Under the pieces are notes generated by a model. It did not search any database and was not told where the DNA came from. It worked only from the letters and a program-made list of their open reading frames with translations. A stretch of 64,000 nucleotides of DNA from JAEUPI01 sp046348365. GTDB taxonomy: Bacteria > Pseudomonadota > Gammaproteobacteria > Burkholderiales > Burkholderiaceae_C. The DNA is taken from positions 62,001 through 126,000 of the forward strand of contig JAXMEL010000005.1 of NCBI GenBank assembly GCA_046348365.1. The letters are read 5' to 3'. The first letter of the stretch is position 1, and every line of letters starts with the position of its first letter. Below, piece after piece: positions 26,027 through 33,641 of the stretch. The translations under genes were made by a program, and so were the position numbers.

Positions 26027-28005
26027 GATGCCTGCCCCACGATCGACGCGTCGGTGCCCGACAGCGCCTCGCGGCGCGCGACGCGATAGCGGCGGTCGGA
26101 TGCGGCGACGAGGCCGCCGATGGCCATCAGCACGCAGCCGCCCCAGATCCAGTCGACGAAGGGCTTGTAGTACACGCGCACGATCCACGCCGACGCGCCG
26201 ACCGACTCGCCGAGCGACACGTACAGGTCGCGCGTGAGGCCGGTGTTGATCGCGGCCTCGGTCATCGGGTTCTGCTGCACGCGGTAGACGCGCTTCTCGG
26301 GCCGCATCGTTGCCACCGGCTTGCCGTTGCGGGTGACTTCCACCAGGCCCTGGCCGGCCACGTAGTTGGGCCCCTGGATCTCGCGCACGCCGCGGAAGGT
26401 GAACACATATCCGGCGACTTCGGTGTTGTCGCCGAGATCCATCTTCACGTCGCGTTCGACCTCGTAGGTCTTGACCATGCTGACGCCGAAGGCGAACGCG
26501 GCGACGCCAAGATGCGCGACCATCATGCCGATCATCGCCCGCGGCAGCAGGGCGAGCCGCGCCGTCACGCTGGCGCCGCTCGTGGGCCGCACGCGCTCCC
26601 ACAGGTCGGTGCCGACGGTGAACATCACCCACCACGCCATCAGGAAGCCGAGCGTGGCCAGCGCCGAGATGCGGCCCGCCGCCCAGCCGGTGGCCAGCGC
26701 CGCCACGACGCTGAGGCCGGCGGCCCAGCGCAGGCGCTTGGCCAGGTCGGGCAGCTCGGCGGCGCGCCAGCGCGCCAGCGGGCCCACGCCCATCAGGAAC
26801 ACCACCGGCGCCATGATCGGCACGAACACCGCTTCGAAGTAGGGCGGCCCGACCGAGATCTTGCCCAGCCCCAGCGCGTCGAGCAACAGCGGATACAGCG
26901 TGCCGAGCAGCACGGTGGCCATCGCGACGACGAGCATCACGTTGTTGCCGAGCAGCATCGACTCGCGCGACACCAGCTCGAAGCGCGAGCCGAGCCCGAC
27001 CTTCGGCGCGCGCCAGGCATACAGCGTCAGCGAGCCGCCCACCACCACGGCCAGGAAGCCGAGGATGAATAGCCCGCGCCGGGGGTCGGTGGCGAAGGCG
27101 TGCACAGACGACAGCACGCCCGAGCGCACGAGGAAGGTGCCCAGCAGCGATAGCGAGAACGCCAGGATCGCGAGCAGCACCGTCCACGACTTGAAGGCGC
27201 CGCGCTTCTCGGTGACGGCCAGCGAATGGATCAGCGCGGTGCCGACGAGCCACGGCATGAACGAGGCGTTTTCCACCGGATCCCAGAACCACCAGCCGCC
27301 CCAGCCCAGCTCGTAGTAGGCCCAGCCGCTGCCCAGCGCGATGCCCAGCGTGAGGAAGATCCAGGCCGCGGTGGTCCATGGCCGCGTCCAGCGCGCCCAG
27401 GTGGTGTCGAGGTTGCCGCCGATGAGCGCCGCGATGGCGAACGCGAACGCCACCGAGAAGCCGACGTAGCCCATGTAGAGCATCGGCGGGTGGAACACCA
27501 TGCCCGGATCCTGCAGCAGCGGGTTCAGGTCGCGGCCGTCGGGCGCGCCGGGGATCAGGCGATCGAACGGGTTCGACGTCAGCAGCATGAACAGCAGGAA
27601 GCCCACGCTGACCAGCCCCATCACCGCGAGGATGCGCGCCACCACCGGCTCGGGCAGGTGGCGGCTGAACTGCGCCACCGCGAGCATCCACAGCGACAGC
27701 ATCAGCAGCCACAGCAGCAGCGAGCCTTCGTGCCCGCCCCACACGCCGGCGATGCGGTAGTGCAGCGGCAGCGACGAATTGGAATTCGACGCCACGTACA
27801 TCACCGAGAAATCATTGGTGATGAAGGCGTGCGTGAGGATGCCGAAGGCGATCACCACCAGCAGGCACTGCGCCTGCGCCGCGGGCCGCGCGAGCGCGAT
27901 CCAGTCGGCGCGGCCGCGCGCGGCGCCGGCGATCGGCAGCGTGCCGAGGATCATCGCCACCGCCAGCGCGAGCAGCAGCGCCACCTGGCCCAGCTCGGGG
28001 ATCAT
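26023..28005 (-). CDS. ccmF: Cytochrome c haem lyase subunit CcmF
   Basis: The product has 660 residues and about 14 hydrophobic segments. The haem-handling WWD signature is 'LGWGGWWFWDPVENASFMPW' (about residues 230-249). Other family stretches are 'NSNSSLPLHYRIAGVWGGHE', with a periplasmic His ligand, and 'HPPMLYMGYVGFSVAFAFA'. CcmF receives haem from CcmE and joins it to apocytochrome. It overlaps ccmE upstream by 4 bases (ATGA) and ccmG downstream by 4 bases. Length and motifs are normal. Confidence 0.96.
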   Translation of the reverse strand: MIPELGQVALLLALAVAMILGTLPIAGAARGRADWIALARPAAQAQCLLVVIAFGILTHAFITNDFSVMYVASNSNSSLPLHYRIAGVWGGHEGSLLLWLLMLSLWMLAVAQFSRHLPEPVVARILAVMGLVSVGFLLFMLLTSNPFDRLIPGAPDGRDLNPLLQDPGMVFHPPMLYMGYVGFSVAFAFAIAALIGGNLDTTWARWTRPWTTAAWIFLTLGIALGSGWAYYELGWGGWWFWDPVENASFMPWLVGTALIHSLAVTEKRGAFKSWTVLLAILAFSLSLLGTFLVRSGVLSSVHAFATDPRRGLFILGFLAVVVGGSLTLYAWRAPKVGLGSRFELVSRESMLLGNNVMLVVAMATVLLGTLYPLLLDALGLGKISVGPPYFEAVFVPIMAPVVFLMGVGPLARWRAAELPDLAKRLRWAAGLSVVAALATGWAAGRISALATLGFLMAWWVMFTVGTDLWERVRPTSGASVTARLALLPRAMIGMMVAHLGVAAFAFGVSMVKTYEVERDVKMDLGDNTEVAGYVFTFRGVREIQGPNYVAGQGLVEVTRNGKPVATMRPEKRVYRVQQNPMTEAAINTGLTRDLYVSLGESVGASAWIVRVYYKPFVDWIWGGCVLMAIGGLVAASDRRYRVARREALSGTDASIVGQAS

Positions 28006-28463
28006 TTGCCGGCTCCCTGTACGGTCTGGCTGATCTTGGCGTTGGCCTGCTGCGCGCGCTTGACGGCCTCGCCGGCCTCGGGCGGCATGTAGTTCTCGTC
28101 GTGCTTGGCCAGCACCTCGCGGGCGACGAACACGCCGTCCTCGCGCAGCTGGCCCTGGGCCACGACGCCTTTGCCCTCCTTGAACAGGTCGGGCAGGATG
28201 CCGGTGTAGCGCACGGGGATCGTCTGCGCGGTGTCGGTGACCGCGAACTGCACCTCGGTGCCGTCGCGCTTGACGCTGCCTTCCTTGACCAGCCCGCCGA
28301 GGCGGAAGGTGCGGCTGGTGGGGGCTTCCTTGGACATCACCTGCGACGGCGAATAGAAGAACACCAGGTTGCTCTGGAAGGCGTTGAGCACCAGAGCCAC
28401 GGCCACGCCCACGGCGCAGACGATGCCGCCGATGATGGCCAGGCGTTTGTGTCTCGGTTTCAT
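28002..28463 (-). CDS. ccmE: Haem chaperone CcmE
   Basis: The product has 153 residues. After a membrane helix ('LAIIGGIVCAVGVAVALVL') comes the OB-fold domain with 'FFYSPSQVM' and 'FRLGGLVKEGSVKR'. The haem-attachment His is in 'LAKHDENYMPPE' (about residue 126), with the Tyr that shares in haem binding. It takes haem from the CcmC complex and passes it to CcmF. ATG 28463 overlaps the ccmD stop. Confidence 0.95.
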   Translation of the reverse strand: MKPRHKRLAIIGGIVCAVGVAVALVLNAFQSNLVFFYSPSQVMSKEAPTSRTFRLGGLVKEGSVKRDGTEVQFAVTDTAQTIPVRYTGILPDLFKEGKGVVAQGQLREDGVFVAREVLAKHDENYMPPEAGEAVKRAQQANAKISQTVQGAGK

Positions 28464-28651
28464 GACGAAGCGTCCTCGTTGGCAGGCAGGGCGGCGGCGG
28501 CCAGCGCGCGCCGGCGATGGCGAGCCACGAGCCAGGGCTCCAGCAGCATCAGCGCCAGCGTGACGCCGTAGGAGCCCCACACGTACAGAGCGTAGCCGCG
28601 CATGGCCCAGAAGTCGGACCAGCTGCCCCATTGCGCCAGCAGCGAACCCAT
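28460..28651 (-). CDS. ccmD: Haem exporter subunit CcmD
   Basis: The product has 63 residues. It is a small protein with one membrane helix ('GYALYVWGSYGVTLALMLLEP') and a basic C-terminal end, in the place expected of CcmD, between ccmC and ccmE. It stabilises CcmC-CcmE and releases holo-CcmE. It starts on the last base of the ccmC stop (TGATG) and overlaps ccmE by 4 bases. Confidence 0.9.
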   Translation of the reverse strand: MGSLLAQWGSWSDFWAMRGYALYVWGSYGVTLALMLLEPWLVARHRRRALAAAALPANEDASS

Positions 28652-29400
28652 CAGCGGTTCTCCTCGCGCGCGATGGCGCGCACCCAGTCGGTGTCGCGCT
28701 CGCGCTCGAGCGCCAGCGCGCGCGCGCGGGCGAACACCACCGCGAAAGCATAGGCCCAGAAGGCGAACGTCATCAGCAGCATGGCCATGAGCATGGTCTG
28801 GGCCATCTTGGGTGCGGCGGTCATGCTGATGGTGGCTCCCTGGTGAAGCGTGTTCCACCACTTCACCGAAAAGTAGATGATCGGTACGTTCACGGCGCCC
28901 ACCAGCGCGAGCACGGCACCGGCCTTGTCGCCGCGCACCGCGTCGTCGATGGAGGCGACCAGCGCGATATAGCCTAGATACAGGAACAGCAGGATCAGTT
29001 CCGACGTCAATCGCGCATCCCACACCCACCATGTTCCCCAGGTGGGTTTGCCCCAGAACGAGCCCGTCCACAGCGCCACGAAGGTGAACATCGCGCCGGT
29101 GGGTGCCAGCGCGCGGGCCAGCATCGAGGCCATGCGGGCATTGAGCATCCAGCCCACGCCGGCCCAGAAGGCCATCGCCAGATACAGGATCATGGACATC
29201 CACGCCGCCGGCACGTGAATGAAGATGATTCGATACGAATCGCCTTGCGTCGCGTCGGTCGGGGCGACGAAGAAGCCCATGTACAGACCGGCCAGTGCGA
29301 GGATCGCCGCGAGCGCCCAGAGCCAGCCGCCGAGCGCCGCGGTCAGCGCGTAGAAGCGCGACGGGGCGGCAAAGGTGGTCCAGCGAAGCGGCAGGTTCAC
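28651..29400 (-). CDS. ccmC: Haem exporter/handling protein CcmC
   Basis: The product has 249 residues and six hydrophobic segments. 'KPTWGTWWVWDARLTSELIL' is the WWD haem-binding signature (about residues 120-139), and 'IFIHVPAAWMSMILYL' supplies one of the two His ligands. It attaches haem to CcmE at the periplasmic side. The start codon is GTG (29400), 4 bases after ccmB. Length is typical. Confidence 0.95.
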   Translation of the reverse strand: MNLPLRWTTFAAPSRFYALTAALGGWLWALAAILALAGLYMGFFVAPTDATQGDSYRIIFIHVPAAWMSMILYLAMAFWAGVGWMLNARMASMLARALAPTGAMFTFVALWTGSFWGKPTWGTWWVWDARLTSELILLFLYLGYIALVASIDDAVRGDKAGAVLALVGAVNVPIIYFSVKWWNTLHQGATISMTAAPKMAQTMLMAMLLMTFAFWAYAFAVVFARARALALERERDTDWVRAIAREENR

Positions 29401-29404
29401 GGCC

Positions 29405-30076
29405 TCACTCCAATGCGATGCGCAAGGCGTACGCCGTTGCCACCGGCGCCGTCAGCGCCGTGACGATGAGCAGCGCGCCCAGCAGCGAGAAGTGCCCCGA
29501 CACCGCGGTGCCGGCGTCGAAGGCACTCACGGCGCCGGCGCCGAAGATCAGCGCCGGCACCGCCAGCGGCAGGATCAGCAGGATCAGCAACACACCCGAG
29601 CTGCGCAGCCCCAATGTCAGCGCGGCGCCGAGCCCGCCGAGCAGGCTGAGGATCGGCGTGCCGAGCAGCAGCGACGCCACCAGCGTGACCAGCGTCTGCG
29701 TCTGCATGTCGAGCAGCAGGCCGATCACCGGCGCCGCGACCACCAACGGCGCGCCGGTGATCGTCCAGTGCGCGGTCGCCTTGGCTGCCGCGATCACGGT
29801 ACCGGGGTGCCCAGAGATCATCATCTGTTCGAGCGAACCGTCATGGAAGTCGAGCGCGTACAAGGCGGAGACCGACAACATCGAGGCCAGGAGCGCGCAG
29901 ACCCACACGACTCCGGCGGCGATCTGCCGCAGCGTCTGCGGTTCCGGCCCCACGCCGAGGGGGAACAGGCTCACGGCAACCACGAAGAATACAACCGGGA
30001 GCAGGGCCTCCACGCGCCGGCGCAGGGCCAGGCGCAGGTCGCGAGCGAAGACAGCTGCGAAGGCAGAGTGCGTCAC
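29405..30076 (-). CDS. ccmB: Haem exporter membrane protein CcmB
   Basis: The product has 223 residues, with six membrane segments and the ABC-2-like CcmB pattern: 'ARDLRLALRRRVEALLPVVF' at the N terminus and 'SLEQMMISGHPGT' in a loop. It pairs with CcmA in the ABC complex that releases holo-CcmE. The start is a GTG (30076), 13 bases after the ccmA stop. Confidence 0.92.
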   Translation of the reverse strand: MTHSAFAAVFARDLRLALRRRVEALLPVVFFVVAVSLFPLGVGPEPQTLRQIAAGVVWVCALLASMLSVSALYALDFHDGSLEQMMISGHPGTVIAAAKATAHWTITGAPLVVAAPVIGLLLDMQTQTLVTLVASLLLGTPILSLLGGLGAALTLGLRSSGVLLILLILPLAVPALIFGAGAVSAFDAGTAVSGHFSLLGALLIVTALTAPVATAYALRIALE

Positions 30077-30089
30077 GGGCGAAGCTGCC

Positions 30090-30773
30090 TCAGGCGAACC
30101 GGCCGAGGTCGAATTCGGTCATCGGCGGGGCGTTCGGGCCGGGCGGCAGGTGACTCGTGAGCAGCACGCTGCCGTTGCGCGCCAGATGGGCTCGCAGCAG
30201 CGCATCGACGCGCACGATGCCGTCGGGATCCAGCGCGTCGTAGGGTTCGTCGAGCACCCACAGCCTGGCCGCATGGTCGAGCGCCAGGCGGGCCAGCGCG
30301 GCGCGGCGCCGTTGGCCCTGCGACAGCGTGCGCACCGCGGCGTTGCGCCGCCCGGCAATGCCCATGCTCGCCAGCGCGGCCTGCAGCGCATCGGCGCCGT
30401 CTTCGCAGCCGTGGATGCGCGCCAGGAAGGCCAGCGATTCGATCACCGTGAGATCGTCTTTCAGTGCATTGCCGTGCGCGATGTAGAGGCGTTCGCGGGC
30501 ATACGAAGCCGACTTCGCGATCGGCACGCCGTTCCACGCCACGGTGCCGGCCTCGGGCACCGACAGGCCGACGATCAGCCGCAGCAGGCTGGTCTTGCCG
30601 CAGCCGTTGTGTCCGCGCAGCCAGATCGCCTCGCCGGGCAACAGCTTCAGGTCCAAGCCCTTGAACAACACGCGGTCGCCGCGCCTGCACGCCAGCTGCG
30701 CTGTCGTGAGCGTACCCGCCTGCAACGCGGGCGGGCGCAGCGCCGGCTCGGCTTCCGCGACGGCCATGCTCAT
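30090..30773 (-). CDS. ccmA: Haem exporter ATPase CcmA
   Basis: The product has 227 residues. ABC ATPase motifs are clear: Walker A 'GHNGCGKTSLLR' (about residues 52-63), signature 'TLSQGQRRRAALARL' and Walker B 'LWVLDEPYDALD'. The first of two nearby ATGs (30773) is used; ATG 30767 is an alternative. It powers the CcmAB complex and leads the ccmABCDEFGHI operon. Upstream is a 314-base gap shared with the divergent TolA-like gene. A complete System I is required for the 76 c-type haem sites predicted downstream. Confidence 0.94.
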   Translation of the reverse strand: MSMAVAEAEPALRPPALQAGTLTTAQLACRRGDRVLFKGLDLKLLPGEAIWLRGHNGCGKTSLLRLIVGLSVPEAGTVAWNGVPIAKSASYARERLYIAHGNALKDDLTVIESLAFLARIHGCEDGADALQAALASMGIAGRRNAAVRTLSQGQRRRAALARLALDHAARLWVLDEPYDALDPDGIVRVDALLRAHLARNGSVLLTSHLPPGPNAPPMTEFDLGRFA

Positions 30774-30930
30774 TGCAGGCGCAGGCCGCACGCGCCGATG
30801 GCGAGCCGCGGCTCGACACATCGGTGAGATGGGCACAATGCGCCGGCGGCGATGGATGTGCGGGGCATGACCTTTCGAGAACGTAAGCCTGCAGTCGCGC
30901 TGCTGAACACAATATTGTAGGGGGCCCAAG

Positions 30931-30977
30931 GTGAACGCCCTTGCCGGCGTGGGGCCGGCGCCGAGGAGGGCGTTTAC
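30931..30977. other. Hairpin in the ccmA - TolA-like intergenic region
   Basis: The gene-free stretch 30774-31087 should hold two divergent promoters. Within it, GTGAACGCCCT (30931-30941) pairs with AGGGCGTTTAC (30967-30977, one mismatch that would be G-U in RNA), enclosing a second GCCGGC/GCCGGC pair. No T run follows and no known riboswitch is recognised. A small RNA or 5' leader structure is possible. Nothing else is seen in the gap. Confidence 0.4.
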
Positions 30978-31087
30978 CTGCTGTTGCGTGTGGCGGGCCC
31001 GCACACACACCGCTGACGTTGCGAGCGGAACGTGGCCCCATCGTCGAGTCTCCAGCCTGCCTTGATTGCCTGACATTGAACGAGTCG

Positions 31088-33481
31088 ATGGGCTCCCCGC
31101 CGCGTGCCGATGCCGAGCGATCGGACGAGCGCGGCAGCCGACGGGCATCCGCCGCGGATCGCACGCGGCGGCGCCGCGCGACATCGTCGCGCGGCAAGCG
31201 CAAGTCGCGGTTCTGGCGGCGACTTCGGCGCAGGGCCATCCCGATGCGCGTGGCGCTGGCGGTATCGGTGGTGCTGCACCTGCTCGTGTTGACGATCCGC
31301 ATCGACCAGCCCGGCGAACAGACCGCGAAGGACCGGCGCTTGCGGGCGCCCGATCTGGTCGTGGTGCTGGCGCCGCCATCGCCGGCGCCGGCACCATCGC
31401 CAAAGCCGTCACCAGCCGTGACGCCACCGGCCGATGCCTTGCCTCGGCCGCAGGACGCGCCGCAGCCCGCCATCGCTCAGCCGCCACGGCTGCCGCCGCA
31501 ACGCACGGCGATCGCCTCGGCCACCACGCCGCCCGATGCATCGACGTCACCCGCGCCACCGGCGCCACCCCCGCCGCCTGCGCCGGCACCTGAGCCTGCA
31601 CCGCCGCAGCGGCAGGCGAACCAGCCCGCGCCGTCGATGTCGGTGCTGACCAAGACCGATCGCAAGGCCAAGACATTCAGCGTCCCCAGTGGCCGCCCGG
31701 GCCGGACGCGGCAGTCGATCGGTATCGGCAACGCCGCATCCGCGCCGCGGCCCAAGGAAGACTTGCGCGAGGCCATCGCGTTGGCGCAGCGCGAGCTGGC
31801 CGAGCGGCGTGCGCAGCAAGCCCGCAAGGAGCGCGAACGCGTCGAGAACGAGCGGCTCGACGAACAGCGCAGGCAAGACGAGCTGCGCGAGCAGCGCGAG
31901 GCTGCGCGCCGCGATGCCGAGCGCGCTGCGGCCGAGGCGCGGCAACTCGAGTTGCAGCGAGCCGAAGCCGCGCGTGTTGCCGAAGAAGCTCGGCGCGAGG
32001 AGATCCGCCAGAAGGCCGAAGCCGAGCGCGTCGAAGCCCAGCGCCTGGCCGAGGCACGTCGCCAGGAGGCGGAGCGCCGGGAGGTCGAGCGCAAGGAGGC
32101 CGAGCGACAGGAGGCCGAGCGCCGCCGCTTGGCGCGCGAGGAAGAGGAGCGACGCGAAGCGGCGCTGTCCGAGGCGCGGCGGCTCGAGGCCGAGCGGCTG
32201 GAGGCCGAGCGGCTGGAGGCCGAGGCCAGGCGCCGCGAGGATGCGCGCCAGGCCGAACTGCGCCGCGTCGAGGCCGCGCGCCAGGAGGCGCAGCGCGTGG
32301 AGGCTCAGCGCGTCGCGGAGGCTCAACGCGTCGCGGAGGCACAGCGCCTCGCAGAGGCACAGCGCGCGGAGGCCGCGCGCCAAGCCGAGCTGCAACGCCA
32401 AGCCGAGTTGCAGCGTCAGGCCGAATTGCAGCGTCAAGCTGAACTGCAGCGCCAAGCCGAGGAGGCCGTGCGGGGGGCTCAGGCGCGCAAGGCCGAGGCC
32501 GAGCGCGCGGCCGAGGCCAAGCGCCTGGACGACGAGCGCCGGCTGGCGGCACAGCGTCAACGCGAAGCCGACGAGCAAGCGGAGCGAGAACGTGCCGAGC
32601 GTCAGGCGCGCCTGCTCGCGGAGCAGCAGCGCCTGGCCGAAGCGCAGCGCGCGGAAGAAGAACGGCAGCAGCAGCTGGCACGTGCCGCGCAACAACAGAA
32701 AGAGGCGCAAGCCCAGGCGGAACGCGAGCGAGCCGAGCAACAGGCGCGTGCGCAGGCCGAGCAACAGGCGCGTGCGCAGGCCGAGCAACAGGCGCGTGCG
32801 CAGGCCGAGCAACAGGCGCGTGCGCAGGCCGAGCAGCAAGCGCGTGCGCAGGCCGAGCAACTCAGGCGCGAGGCCGAGCAAGCGGCTGCCGAGCGCGAGC
32901 GCGCGAATGCGCGCGCTGCAGCGGATGCCGCTGCGGCTGCCGCGGCCGCGGCACGTGCCGCCGAGGCGTCGCGCGCGGCAGCGGCGGACGCGCGCGCCGC
33001 GGCGCCGCAAGGCGCCACGCCGGCCGCACGCGCGAGCCCGGCGGCTGCCGCGCCCAGTGCCGCGAGCACCGGCGCGACGCCCAGCCCGGCCGTGGCCGGC
33101 ACCACGGCACCGCGCACGCGACGCCGCACGATCAGCGGGCGCTCCGACGCCGATCTCGCGGCGATGATGTACGCCGAGCAGTGGCGCCAGAAGGTCGAGC
33201 TCAATGCGGCACTCGACGTGCTCAAGCAGGCCAAGGCCGGCAAGCAGTACGAGAACCCGGTCGTCACCGTGGCGCTGCGCAGCGACGGCACGGTCGAGGG
33301 CGTCACGTTCGATCGCTCCAGCGGCAGCCCCGAGATCGACGGCGCCATCCGGCAGATCATCACCAAGCTCGGGCCGTTTGCTCCCTTCTCGCGCGACCTG
33401 GCGATGGACTACGACGTGATCGAGATACGCCGCGTCTGGAGTTTCGACACGGCGTTGCGTTTATTCAGCGGCGGCCGGTGA
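31088..33481 (+). CDS. Large TolA/TonB-like envelope protein with long charged coiled coil
   Basis: The product has 797 residues, about twice a usual TolA. From ATG 31088 it has a basic cytoplasmic N terminus, one membrane helix (about residues 54-71), a Pro-rich stretch (about 100-175), and then ~400 residues of Ala/Glu/Arg/Gln heptad-like coiled coil with tandem repeats (see 32381-32452 and 32735-32854). An Ala-rich hinge leads to a C-terminal TonB/TolA-type domain ('NPVVTVALRSDGTVEGVTFD', 'GAIRQIITKLGPFAPFSRDL'). It should span the periplasm and transmit proton-motive force or link inner and outer membranes. No tolQR or exbBD gene is adjacent. RBS and start are uncertain; later in-frame ATG 31244 (before the helix) is possible. 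Confidence 0.78.
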   Translation: MGSPPRADAERSDERGSRRASAADRTRRRRATSSRGKRKSRFWRRLRRRAIPMRVALAVSVVLHLLVLTIRIDQPGEQTAKDRRLRAPDLVVVLAPPSPAPAPSPKPSPAVTPPADALPRPQDAPQPAIAQPPRLPPQRTAIASATTPPDASTSPAPPAPPPPPAPAPEPAPPQRQANQPAPSMSVLTKTDRKAKTFSVPSGRPGRTRQSIGIGNAASAPRPKEDLREAIALAQRELAERRAQQARKERERVENERLDEQRRQDELREQREAARRDAERAAAEARQLELQRAEAARVAEEARREEIRQKAEAERVEAQRLAEARRQEAERREVERKEAERQEAERRRLAREEEERREAALSEARRLEAERLEAERLEAEARRREDARQAELRRVEAARQEAQRVEAQRVAEAQRVAEAQRLAEAQRAEAARQAELQRQAELQRQAELQRQAELQRQAEEAVRGAQARKAEAERAAEAKRLDDERRLAAQRQREADEQAERERAERQARLLAEQQRLAEAQRAEEERQQQLARAAQQQKEAQAQAERERAEQQARAQAEQQARAQAEQQARAQAEQQARAQAEQQARAQAEQLRREAEQAAAERERANARAAADAAAAAAAAARAAEASRAAAADARAAAPQGATPAARASPAAAAPSAASTGATPSPAVAGTTAPRTRRRTISGRSDADLAAMMYAEQWRQKVELNAALDVLKQAKAGKQYENPVVTVALRSDGTVEGVTFDRSSGSPEIDGAIRQIITKLGPFAPFSRDLAMDYDVIEIRRVWSFDTALRLFSGGR
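32381..32452 (+). repeat. Four 18-bp coding repeats (QAELQR) in the TolA-like gene
   Basis: Four tandem 18-bp units encode QAELQR with synonymous drift (caagccgagctgcaacgc and variants), part of the periplasmic coiled coil. Confidence 0.85.
32735..32854 (+). repeat. Five 24-bp coding repeats (EQQARAQA) in the TolA-like gene
   Basis: Five tandem 24-bp units encode EQQARAQA; the first four are identical in sequence. The number could vary by slippage, changing coiled-coil length. Confidence 0.9.
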
Positions 33482-33641
33482 AATTGCGAACATCGGCATT
33501 CATGCACGTCTTCCGGCGATCGCTCGCGATCGGCCACCGGGCGCGCCGGGCAGGAGTGCTAGTCTCGTCCGTGACCGGCGCACGGCGCAGCGATGCGCGC
33601 CCGGTCGTCTTGCCGGCAATGCAACCCGTCGTGAGGTTCCC

